Shown here piece after piece: positions 19,505-29,606 of a stretch of 64,000 nt of DNA. The translations under genes were made by a program, and so were the position numbers. A model generated the notes under the pieces. It was not told the origin of the DNA and searched no databases. It saw nothing but the letters and a program-made list of their open reading frames with translations. Source of the stretch: Larix kaempferi (lineage: Eukaryota > Streptophyta > Pinopsida > Pinales > Pinaceae); contig BSBM01000140.1 in assembly GCA_027924585.1 (NCBI GenBank), positions 5,100,001 through 5,164,000 on the forward strand, in the 5' to 3' direction. Positions within the stretch are counted from its first letter, which is position 1. Each line of letters opens with the position of its first letter.

Positions 19505-21373
19505 GAGGTTGGTTGGTGATAATTCAGTAGGGTTTTCAGATTCAGCCTCAGAATCAGATGTGAAGTGAGGCGTGTCAGAATTGGATGACTGTATGTTTGG
19601 CCGATGATGTGTCGATTCAAGGGATAAGGCTCTACGTCGGTGACATGTAGAGCCAAGTGGACTGAACTGAGGGGGTTCACCCTGAAGACGACGAGATCGT
19701 CTTAAATTCTCAATGGTGAGATATATATATATATATATTAAATTTCAGTGAAAGGTGGTGATGTGAAAAACTCGAAACCCTAATGCAACAATGAGTGCAA
19801 AAGGGGAGTGAAAAAATAAAGGCTCTCAGGCCAAAAATCAACCTCAGAAAGCACTTATTATAGTAGCTGTGCAATAATAAGTGGAGGGATACAACAAAAT
19901 TGGTTAGAATACCAAAAGTCAAACAGTTTCTAGAAAAAGAGGTGTTACTAGACCAAAGGTGCGTAATGTATCATGCAAACACCTAACTAGAAGTATTGTG
20001 AGTCAACAAACAATATCCTCTGCAAGGTGATGAAATCCAAGTTAGACAATATAGAGTGTTGAATCAACGGCTAGATGTCCCCCTACTGGGAGGGACACCG
20101 GGTAGACAATCCTAAAGAGTGGCAACTAGGATACCCCATTCATGACACGTTCGGTTGGGTGAATCTGCAGTTTGGTTCTATCACCACTGTACACCAAGAG
20201 GGCGTACACCAAGAACTTCGAAAGGTATCCTTCGGTTACTGAATCGATTGCGGTATTCCACTCAGACTTCCGGAACCAGTCTGGCTACTTCAACCCTCCT
20301 AAGGGAGAGGTCTTCCCGATAAATTGGTTGATAACCGTGTCAAAATTATAAAGGATTTTGGTACCATAGAGGACAACCACTATGTCTCAAATGTAATAAT
20401 TGAGGGGTGTTATTGGAACAACTATCCCCTCAATTCTACTTAACTACAAAATTCTTTTAAGTGCTCTCCAAGTGGGGTTAAAAGTTTGTTGAGTTTAAGG
20501 TAAATTTTAAGGCTCAGTTTAAATTATGTGGCAGAGTGGGTGCAAGTGTGGTATTTAAACTGAAATTGATTTGCCTCGCTTGGGCAATTTTACAAATGAA
20601 AGAAAAGACGCTTCCAATTTTGCAAAAAATAAAGGCGATTTTGAAATGTAAATGCTTGAAAAAACTATTAAAAAATAATAGATCTTTGAAATAATTTGAA
20701 GGAAAGCAAATAACATGAATACTTCAAGAAATAAATGGATTTCTTAAAAATTGCTTGGGCAAGGTATCGAGCAAATAAACAGTACAACCTTGCTCTAGAT
20801 AAAATGCAGAAAAAATCTCTCTTTCAATTTCTGAAAATTTTGTAAAAAGACTTTTAATGGAGCATTCTAAATAGTAATAGATTTAATATGGCTGTAAAAA
20901 TGCAGGAAATTTAATACTGTAAAATATGCTAAATGGGCAGAAAATACAACAAATTTTTTTTTTTTTTTTAAATTGGCCGAATTGAAAAAACTTGCATCAC
21001 GGGTTTTGGGAAAATAACCGCGATGTGCAGCGTGGGTTTAGGTCACACAGTCGTGATGTGCAGCGCGACAAATGGCCGCGATGTGCAGCGCATAAATTGG
21101 CCGCGAAGCCGCGGCGAGCTGTGCGGAAAAAAGCCGCGAGGTTGCGATGAGCCACGCGACTGTCGGGTAAAAAACCACGAGGCGAAAGCCGAAAACAGAT
21201 GACGAAAAACAAACCCGAAAATGGCAATTTCAGGCTGTTAATGGCAATAAAAAGGGCCAAGATCTAGAACAACAATGGATCTGCTGTCTAGGATGGCAGA
21301 TCTATGAATTAAAATGATTAAAACTAACAAAAACTAAGATCTAAAGCAAAAAACTGAGATCTAAGAATTCGAA
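19505..21373 (-). other. Long 5' leader of the Tat/Ogre-like element
   Basis: About 1.9 kb lies between PBS and Gag without a conserved ORF. It holds an (AT)n microsatellite at about 19719-19739, a T-run near 20955, and a GC-rich short-repeat patch at about 21000-21190. Long leaders are usual in this lineage. Confidence 0.7.
21000..21190 (-). repeat. GC-rich interspersed short repeats in the leader
   Basis: GCGATGTGCAGCG and related words recur three to four times, followed by GCCGCGA variants. The patch is far richer in CG than its AT-rich surroundings. Confidence 0.6.
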
Positions 21374-21389
21374 GCCAGCGGAGTCGCCA
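21374..21389 (-). promoter_or_regulatory. Primer-binding site of the Tat/Ogre-like element
   Basis: The minus strand reads TGGCGACTCCGCTGGC, five bases inside the 5' LTR. It has the form of a tRNA 3'-end complement. I recall very similar sites, usually assigned to an arginine tRNA, in Tat/Ogre elements. Confidence 0.75.
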
Positions 21390-21394
21390 AAAAC

Positions 21395-22090
21395 TGTTGG
21401 CTTGGTTTTGCAACCAAGCTTGAGTGCTATGGGAACCTATCAACAAGTGATAGCAGTTTCAAAGATTGAAAGCAAAAAAAATTATTATAAATCTGAATCT
21501 AAACTAAACTAGCATGTGCATATAACAAATAAAAATTTTCTGAAAATCATTCAAGAACAAGAAATAAAAAGAATGAGTATTGTATTAAGATACCTCAAAT
21601 GGTGAGGATTTGTGTTGAGCAACTTCCAAGGTGAGTAGCTCCAAGCTCCAAAGGTCTCTTCTCCAAGATAGCTACAATGGTCAAAAACTCATGAGAGATT
21701 TTGACAGCATGAGGATAGGATGATGGATGGCTTGAAAGTGAGGAGCTCCTACCACCTTTTTATAGTTTTTGGTGGTGGGGAATACCATTATGGTTTTGAG
21801 GAAACCAATGGTATTGACCAACATGGTTTAAGTACCTTTTCCCTCCTTCTTCCTTTTTTGAATATTTGGAATATTTTTGTTCCCCTTTTAATATTTTTGA
21901 GAATTCTGGACCCTTTTTGAGGGTTTTTTATGCTTTTTGAGGAAAAATATTCATTTTGAGGGGAAAAAGGGGTGTATTATGGTCTTTTGGTAACCTTTTG
22001 ATGTCTTTAGAGGCTCAAATGGTGGAAAAGTGGACAAATGGGTCATGTGAATAAGGAAATGAGCTAGTGAGCACTTTTTGGGTGTTAACA
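21395..22090 (-). repeat. 5' LTR of the Tat/Ogre-like element
   Basis: 696 bp, from TGTTGGCTTGG to GTTAACA in plus orientation; pairs with 58-753. The TATA box TATAAAAA is at 21757-21764 on the minus strand. Confidence 0.93.
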
Positions 22091-22095
22091 TATAT
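22091..22095. repeat. Target-site duplication, right copy (TATAT)
   Basis: Perfect match to 53-57. Confidence 0.93.
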
Positions 22096-23821
22096 GGCAA
22101 GGGAAGCACCTCAAATCTATACATCATTGGATAATCATTAGGTAGACTATCAGTTGGCAATGGTGGAAGTTGAAGGTAAGAATGCTAAGCAATCTATTTC
22201 TATTTTGATTGACCTAGGATCTACTCATAGTTATATGTCTCCTAAGGTGGTTGAAAGTTTTTCTCTTAGTAAAGTAAAGTATAGTAAGACTTGGCTAGTT
22301 TAGTTAGCCACATGGACCAGGAGAAAGGTGAGTGGAGTAGTGATGGAGTGCCCCATAGAATTGAATGGACTCATCACAAAAGCAAATTTAAATGTACTGC
22401 CATTAGGATCTTATGATGCGCTAATAGGTATGGGTTGGTTGGAAAGCCATAGAGCCAATATAGATTGCTATGATAAGGTGCTTGAATGCATTGATGGAGA
22501 GGGAAGACCAAGGTTGGTAAGAGGAATTCCCAAGAATGTTTCAATAAGGAAGATTTCAGCCTTGTAGTTGAAAACGTTTTCTAAGAAGAGTTTCCAATTA
22601 TATGCAGTCCACATATCAGATTCATCAGAGGAAAAGGAACCAAGGATAGAATATTTTTTTCTTTTGTAGGATTTTAAGGATGTGTTTCTAGATGAAGTGC
22701 CAGGACTACCACCAAAGAGAGATATTGATTTTTCCATCAATATTGTTCCAATGGAAACACCGATTTCCAAAGCTCCTTATAGAATGAGCATCCCAGAATT
22801 GGTAGAGTTAAAGATGCAGATGCAATAATTAATGCACAAGGATTATATCAGGATGAGTGTATCTCCTTGGGGAGCACCAGTGTTATTTGTCAAGAAAAAG
22901 GATGGGACATTAAGGCTGTGTATTGATTACAAGTATCTCAATAAATTGACAATCAAGAGTAAGTATCCATTTCCAAGAATTGATGACTTGTTTGATCAAA
23001 TGAAGGAAGCTAAAGTGCTTTCAAAAATAGACTTAAGGTCCAGCTATCATTAGTTGAGGATAAAAGAAGAAGATATTCACAAGACCGCTTTCAGGACAAG
23101 ATATGGCCATTATGAATTCATAGTGGTTCCATTTGGTCTTACCAATGCACCTACTACATTCATGTGTCTCATGAATAATGTCTTCAACAAGTATTTGGAT
23201 AAATTTTCGATTGTGTTCTTGGATGAGATTCTTATTTACTCAAAGAATGAAGAAGAGCATAATGAACATCTAAGAATGGTGTTGCAAGTTCTTAGAGAAC
23301 GCCAGCTATATGCAAAGCTGAGCAAGTGTGACTTCTATCAAAGTAAGGTACAATATTTGGGTCATGTCATTTTAGAAGAAGGAATTGCAGTGGGTCCAAA
23401 AAATATTGAATCCATAATGGATTGGCCTACTCCAAAGAATGTTGCAGATGTTAGATCTTGTATGGGTCTTCCAGGCTATTAGAGAAGGTTCATTAAAGGA
23501 TTATCCAGAATAACTCATCCAATTACATCATTGTAGAGGAAGAATATCAAGTTTGTATGGTCTGAAAAATGTAAGAAAAGCTTTCAGAATCTAAAGGAAT
23601 TGCTTATCAACACTCCTATTTTGAAGATTGTTGATCCAAAGAAAGGGTTTGTAGTGTGCACAGATGCTTTCATTGAAGGGATCAATGGAGTGCTCATGCA
23701 AGAAGGATTTGTAATTTTCTATGAGTCAAGGAAGTTAAATGAACATGAGAAGAAATATGCCACACATGATTTAGAGCTAGCAACCATAGTTCATGCTCTC
23801 AAGAGATGGAGATAGTATATC
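22096..23821 (+). pseudogene. Gypsy (chromovirus-like) protease, RT and partial RNase H, copy 1
   Basis: Protease: ILIDLGSTHSYMSPKVVE near 22205-22255. [44 protein letters not shown] and an active-site box FLDEIL, in which the second catalytic Asp is Glu. RNase H begins with VVCTDAFIEGI and is cut at RWR by the Copia LTR at 23822. Stops (for example TAG at 23051 and 23480) and frame changes near 22570 make it a pseudogene. The motif style fits the chromovirus/Tekay-like branch; that is inference. Confidence 0.88.
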
Positions 23822-24441
23822 TGTTGGGGAGAATATTGTTGATGTATTTGTAACTTCGGAATGTATTTCACGTATATGTATATTGTATTCCTATAGAGAT
23901 GTTATTATTCCTCTATACGGAAGTGTCGTCATTTATATTGTAAGTGTCGTAACTTATACTTAATGGGTTATTAGACCACATTGATGGGGTCGGCCCTGTA
24001 TAAGTCATGTGGGTTAAAGGGTTATTAGACCACCCTATTGGGGGTCATCCCTATCAGCATTATGCTATGTGGTTAATTTGAGGCCGACCTAGTAAAGGTT
24101 ATTAGGGAAGTCAAGTCATGTATAAATAAAGTGCGGGAGGCAGTCTATTTCATCATGCACTTTCTCACTCATACACTCATTGGAGAGTAGCGCACTATTG
24201 GAGGAGGAGAAGCTACTGCTAGGAGTTTATCTCTTATGCTTGGGTTTTGTATCATTGCTCTATCTATCTCGAAGGAAGTTGTGGGGTTTTTTCACCTTCT
24301 TGGTTTTCCCCGGTGAAACTCTGTGTCTCTTGTGTGCTTGCATTCTTGTGTCTATGATTGATATGCTGTAGATATGCTGTACATGTTGTTCTCTCAGTTA
24401 ATATCCTAGATCAGATTGAAGTAAATTCTGAAAAAATAACA
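23822..24441 (+). repeat. Copia 5' LTR, copy 1
   Basis: 620 bp, from TGTTGGGGAGAATATTG to a CA directly before the PBS. TATA box TATAAATA is at 24121-24128. It interrupts the Gypsy RNase H. Confidence 0.85.
24121..24128 (+). promoter_or_regulatory. TATA box of Copia LTR copy 1
   Basis: TATAAATA, also present at 29274-29281 in copy 2. Confidence 0.6.
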
Positions 24442-24453
24442 TGGTATCAGAGC
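24442..24453 (+). promoter_or_regulatory. Primer-binding site (initiator Met tRNA), Copia copy 1
   Basis: TGGTATCAGAGC immediately follows the LTR. This is the classical plant Copia primer site. Confidence 0.93.
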
Positions 24454-27060
24454 TAGCCTGAAAGAAGGCATGGTATGCCATTTATGACACTTGTTGCACT
24501 TGCGAAACTAGTGCTTGATATAGCAAAAACCAGTCACCGTAGCACTTTCGCTATAAATTCATTTCGACAAGGTTTTAGGATCGAAAATCTTACAGGTCGA
24601 ATATAAGATCCCCATGTACCTTGTGTCCAAAGAAGAGCCTCTAATTCGTTGTATTTTTAGATTTATGATCTGTAAAATATAGGGTTTTTGCCTCTTCCAG
24701 ATCTCAGTCATAAACAGGTAACCTAGGAAAAAAGGTCACAACTTGGGCTAGGAAGCTCCAAATGAAATTTCGCAAACAGTGGCAGGTAGGTCACGGACTG
24801 TAATTTCACAAGTACAATTTTCAGAGGCCAAAATTGAACCAATGACACGTGTCACTCCGTACAAGTTCGCTCTCCTATTTTATCCCATAAACAGGTCACG
24901 TTGCGACACTTGTCATAACTCTGTATCAGAGAATCCATTTCAGTTCAGACCTATGGGGTTGGAAAGATAACAGGCCAGGATACCACAGGAATAATTTTTA
25001 GACCCTATATATCTGAAATTTCAGAGTTACACAAGAAACAATCAGGTCCATATTTATGTCAAAGCAGAATTGGATTTTGAGCACCTTCAGTCATGGCTCT
25101 GGGAATTTAGGGTTTCGGAGAATGTTGGAATTTTTGTATCGGAGACCACAGTTGGATTCTCCTCATCAGAATAGAAATTTAGAGACCAAGATCAAATTTT
25201 TTGGTTGGGAAGAAGGTTGGGCTTGATCAAACCCTAGTTTAGGACTTTGATCGGAAAGGTAAAAAATTAGGGCTTCTGCAAAAATGAGAATTTTTTAAAT
25301 CTGTGACCATAGCTGGAAGCTCCTTGGAAAAATCGATGTTTAGAGCTTTGGATCAAACTATTTGGTTGGTTGAAGCTCCAGGAAACTGAAACCCTAATTC
25401 AGGGTCCTCCCAAGTGAATCCAAAGGATTGAAAAGCAAATTTGAGGGGTGAAACTTTGCAGTTTTCAAATTCTTAGTATACAAGGTTGATCAGCTCGTCA
25501 AGGCTAATCTTTATATCCTTTTAGAAGTTTGAAGTTCAAAGTTTGAATTTTTAGGGTTTCCCTGACAAACCCTAATCCATCTCTAGACCCAGTTTTTGCA
25601 AATCAAGTGGATTGGGTTAATCCTAAAAGAGAATGGATTGGTCACCTGCATAAGTGAAGAAGTTTCGGTTTCAGAGGGAGATGAGGCTAAGGCCTTACAT
25701 AAGAAGATTACAAGAAAACTCGACAAGTATTACTTATGGGTATGTTTCAAAATCTGTTCATGATTAAGTTTATGATATGTTTTTGTTCATTAAGATTAGT
25801 ACAATCTTGATTAATTTTAGACTTGTCGTATCACCTTAATAAAAATATGAATGCATGATAGAAGATATTCATTGATTAGGGTTTTGACACTTATCATTGT
25901 ACTAATGAATTGTGGTGTTGTATGAGGTTGATGTTGTCCTCTAACATGAAAGGTACATCAAGAAAGACAAATCATGTTCTAGTTCAAGAACATATGACCA
26001 TGGTGACATGAAGACAAAGATTCATCCATTGTCATGGATCAAATAGAAGCTCTACTTACAAGGTATGTATAATTTGGTTCCACAATGGTTAAGTTATGAG
26101 ATATGCAGGTCACTAGCACAAGTCATTTAAGAGAACAAGAAGACATCATCTGGGTATATTAGACATAACCAACTAACATATTAATCTAGGAATGTTTTTC
26201 CTATATCAAGTTAGAATCCTACCTTGTGATAGGATCTCTTATATAAGTATACTTGGTATGATTGATAATGATTATTCATGAAGTTACAGGTTTGAGTAAT
26301 CATGGGTTTAGGCATATTATGCTTCTTACTTTGATTGATGATATGACTAACCAGAAAAATACTATGGTCAAATAGGAAAATGCTTGAGTAAAAGAATTGT
26401 GATAAATTATCTGTGTATGAAATGATCTTGACCATTCATGTTTAAGATTACTTAGAATCGTAATGTTTTTGATAGTATTAATATTATACTAATGAATGTA
26501 TGTATGAGACCTTGAGGATAACACAATGATGATACTAGTAAGTATGCATAGTGATCGAGGATGGATATAAGTTCAAAGACCAATAATCCAAGAAGCAAAG
26601 ATCAAGAGGGAGCACACTCCAGTAGTCCCTGCAAGGGAGCAAATATTGAGAGGGAGTCCACCCTACAACCAAACAAAGATAAGTATTTGAATTGTCATAA
26701 TATTGTTCAATGATGTATTTGCTTATGTTCCTAGACTTAGGGTGTGTATTATGCATATTAGAATAATTGCATTAATGAACAGTATACTACTAATATGAAT
26801 GTGATGGGTAAGTGGCCTATGGCACTGTACAACATTCCATTGCTACTTATCTAGAATGAAACCTCTTTGCTGACATATTGGGAGTTGTGCACACTCTTAA
26901 TAATGTTCTGGTAGAGATTGGAAGGCATCTAGAAAGTTACGGGATATGGATAAATGTTGTATTGAAGCATTGGCTAAAATAATTGCATGACTGTATGACA
27001 TATTTCTTTATGTGTAAGAATTTGTTCTAAAAACTATGAGATGTTTCTAATCAAGCAATT
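24454..27060 (+). other. Copia leader without gag, protease or integrase, copy 1
   Basis: About 2.6 kb between PBS and the start of RT shows no ORF of note and no recognisable Gag, protease or integrase motif. It is AT-rich and intron-like in texture. The stretch 26526-27016 is absent from copy 2. The element therefore looks internally deleted or has replaced its coding part. Confidence 0.65.
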
Positions 27061-27242
27061 TAACTTGCTTTGTAGGAAAGATCGTATACCATCACATACA
27101 AAAGAAGGACTACAACATTTACTCTAGCAACAAAGCTATCTATTGAAGAATATGAAGTTCCTAGGATCCGGGATGAGGTAATGATCGAAGAGTACTAGTC
27201 GATCGTGAAGAATGATATTTGGGATGTGTTCCCATGACCTGA
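27061..27242 (+). pseudogene. Start of Copia RT, copy 1 (cut by the duplication junction)
   Basis: The translation contains ATKLSIEEYEVPRI and SIVKNDIWDVFP, the usual entry to Copia RT, and then switches to the Gypsy sequence at 27243. The uninterrupted version continues at 31891 in unit 2. Confidence 0.8.
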
Positions 27243-28979
27243 AGTGGAATATATGGCAAGGGAAGCACCTCAAATCTATATAGCATTGGATAATCATTAG
27301 GCAGACTATCACTCGACAATGGTGGAAGTTGAAGGTAAGAATGCTAAGCAATCTATTTCTATTTTGATTGACCTAGGATCTACTCATAGTTATATGTCTC
27401 CTAAGGTGGTTGAAGGTTTTTCTCTTAGTAAAGTAAAGCATAGTAAGGCTTGGCTAGTTCAATTAGCCACATGGACCAGGAGAAAGGTGAGTGGAGTAGT
27501 GATGGAGTGCCCCATAGAATTGAATGGACTCCTCACAAAAGCAAATTTAAATGTACTACCATTAGGATCTTATGATGCGCTAATAGGTATGGGCTGGTTG
27601 GAAAGCCATAGAGTCAATATAGATTGCTATGATAAGGTGCTTGAATGCATTAATGGAGAGGGAAGACCAAGGTTGGTAAGAGGAATTCCAAAGAATGTTT
27701 CAATAAGCAATATTCAGCCTCGTAGTTGAAATTTTTTTATAAGAAGGGTTTCCAATTATATGGAGTCCACATATCAGATTCATCAGAGGAAAATGAACCA
27801 AGGATAGAAGATTTTCTTCTTGTGCAGGATTTTAAGGATGTGTTTCTAGATGAAGTGACAGGACTGCCACCAAAGAGAGATATTGATTTTTCCATCAATC
27901 TTGTTCCAGGGGAAACAACGATTTCCAAAGCTCCTTATAGAATGAGCACCCCAGAATTGGTATAGTTAAAGATGCAGATGCAATAATTAATGGACAAGGA
28001 TTATATCAAGCTGAGTGTATCTCCTTGGGGAGCACCAGTGTTATTTATCAAGAAAAAGGATGGGACATTAAGGCTGTGTATGGATTACAAGTATCTCAAT
28101 AAATTGACAATCAAGAATAAGTATCAATTTCCAAGAATTGATGATTTGTTTGATCAAATGAAGGAAGCTAAAGTGCTTTCAAAAATTGACTTAAGGTCCG
28201 GTTATCATCAGTTGAGGATAAAAGAAGAAGACATTCACAAGACCGCTTTCAGGACAAGATATGACCATTATGAATTCATAGTGGTTCCATTTGGTCTTAC
28301 CAATGCACCTACTACATTCATGTGTCTCATAAACAATGTCTCCAATAAGTATTTGGATAAATTTTCGATTATGTTCTTGGATGAGATTCTTGTTTACTCA
28401 AAGAATGAAGAAGAGCATAATGAACATCTAAGAATGGTGTTGCAAGTTCTTAGAGAACACCAGCTATATGCAAAGCTAAGCAAGTGTGACTTCTATCAAA
28501 GTAAGGTACAATATTTGGGTCGTGTCATTTCAGAAGAAGGAATTGCAGTGGATTCAGAAAATATTGAATCCATAATGGATTGGCCTACTCCAAAGAATGT
28601 TGCAGATGTTAGATCTTTTATGGGTCTTGTAGGCTATTGGAGAAGGTTCATTAAAGGATTATCCAGAATAACTCATCCAACTACATCATTGTAGAGGAAG
28701 AATATCAAGTTTGTATGGTCTGAAAAATGTAAGAAAAGCTTTCAGAATCTAAAGGAATTGCTTACCAACGCTCCTATTTTGAAGATTGCAGATCCAAAGA
28801 AAGAGTTTGTAGTGTGCACAGATGCTTTCATTGAAGGGATCGATGAAGTGCTCATGCAAGAAGAATTTGTAATTTTTTATGAGTCAAGGAAGTTAAAGGA
28901 ACATGAGAAGAAATATGCCACACATGATTTAGAGCAAGCAACCATAGTTCATGCTCTCAAGAGATGGAGATAGTATATC
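27243..28979 (+). pseudogene. Gypsy protease, RT and partial RNase H, copy 2
   Basis: Same content as 22096-23821 but better preserved. Protease runs from about 27319, the RT ORF is open over 27990-28694, and RNase H is cut at RWR by LTR copy 2. The RT box is again FLDEIL, so the catalytic change predates the duplication. Where copy 1 has TAG at 23051 this copy has CAG at 28209, and where copy 1 has TAG at 23480 this copy has TGG at 28638. Confidence 0.88.
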
Positions 28980-29594
28980 TGTTGGGGAGAATATTGTTGA
29001 TGTATTTGTAACTTTAGAATGTATTTCACGTATATGTATATTGTATTCCTATAGAGATGTTATTATTCCTCTATACGGAAGTGTCATCATTTATATTTTA
29101 AGTGTCGTAACCTATACTTAATGGGTTATTAGAACACCTTGATGGGGTCGGCCCTGTATAAGTCATGTGGGTTAAAGGGTTATTAGACCACCCTATGTCT
29201 TCCCTGTCAGCATTATGCTATGTGGTTAAGTTGAGGCCGACCTAGTAAAGGTTATTAGGCAAGTCAAGTCATGTATAAATAAAGTGCGGGAGGCACTCTA
29301 TTTCATCATTCACTTTCTTGCTCATACACTCATTAGAGAGTAGCGCACTATTGGAGGAGGAGAAGCTGCTGCTAGGAGTATATCTCTTATGCTTGGGTTT
29401 TGTATCATGGCTCTATCTTTCTCTAAGGAAGTTGTGGGTTTTTTTCACCTTCTTTGTTTTCCTCGGTGAAACTCTGTGTCTCTTGTGTGCTTGCATTATT
29501 GTGTCTATGATTGATATGTTGTAGATATGTTGTACATGTTGTTCTCTCAGTTAATATCCTAGATCAGATTGAAGTAAATTCTAAAAAACTAACA
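28980..29594 (+). repeat. Copia 5' LTR, copy 2
   Basis: 615 bp; a duplicate of 23822-24441. Like copy 1 it is followed by a PBS and leader, so both are 5' LTRs and not a 5'/3' pair. TATA box at 29274-29281. Confidence 0.85.
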
Positions 29595-29606
29595 TGGTAT
29601 CAGAGC
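29595..29606 (+). promoter_or_regulatory. Primer-binding site (initiator Met tRNA), Copia copy 2
   Basis: TGGTATCAGAGC immediately follows LTR copy 2. Confidence 0.93.

Larger units (their letters stand above)
58..22090 (-). mobile_element. Tat/Ogre-like LTR retrotransposon, Gag-only and interrupted by element A
   Basis: Two 696-bp direct repeats starting TG and ending CA flank the element, with a perfect 5-bp target duplication. The minus-strand order is LTR (22090-21395), a PBS at 21389-21374, a long leader, Gag with zinc knuckles (19504-16200), a 3' UTR with about 150-bp tandem repeats, a polypurine tract (765-754) and the second LTR. Subtracting nested element A and its duplicated site leaves about 9.1 kb. 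No protease, RT, RNase H or integrase belongs to this element. The better-equipped relative at 34230-43345 shows what was lost. The PBS type, long leader, proline-rich Gag and repetitive 3' UTR are what I know of the Tat/Ogre lineage; that assignment is inference. Confidence 0.88.
22091..27242 (+). repeat. Tandem duplication unit 1 (continues from 46-57)
   Basis: The unit runs Gypsy pol fragment, Copia LTR, PBS, Copia leader, start of Copia RT. It is repeated head to tail as unit 2 (27243-31890) at roughly 3-4 percent divergence in the coding stretch I compared. Excluding the Tat/Ogre-like insertion it is about 5.16 kb. Unit 2 is about 4.65 kb, mainly because about 490 bp at 26526-27016 are present only in unit 1. 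Confidence 0.88.

Noticed and set aside
16515-19568. Several plus-strand ORFs (Met/Gly/Val/Trp-rich)
   Set aside because: They are antisense shadows of the Pro/His-rich Gag on the minus strand.
58-22090. Two unrelated solo LTRs rather than one element
   Set aside because: Equal 696-bp lengths, a perfect TATAT duplication, PBS and PPT in the right places, and the un-inserted site at 27243 all support one insertion.
24180-24371. Hydrophobic small ORF, repeated at 29318-29524, as a membrane peptide
   Set aside because: It lies in the U5/R part of the Copia LTR in both copies; duplication alone explains its recurrence.
28980-29594. Second Copia LTR as the 3' LTR of the first
   Set aside because: It is followed by a PBS and the same leader, so it is a duplicated 5' LTR.
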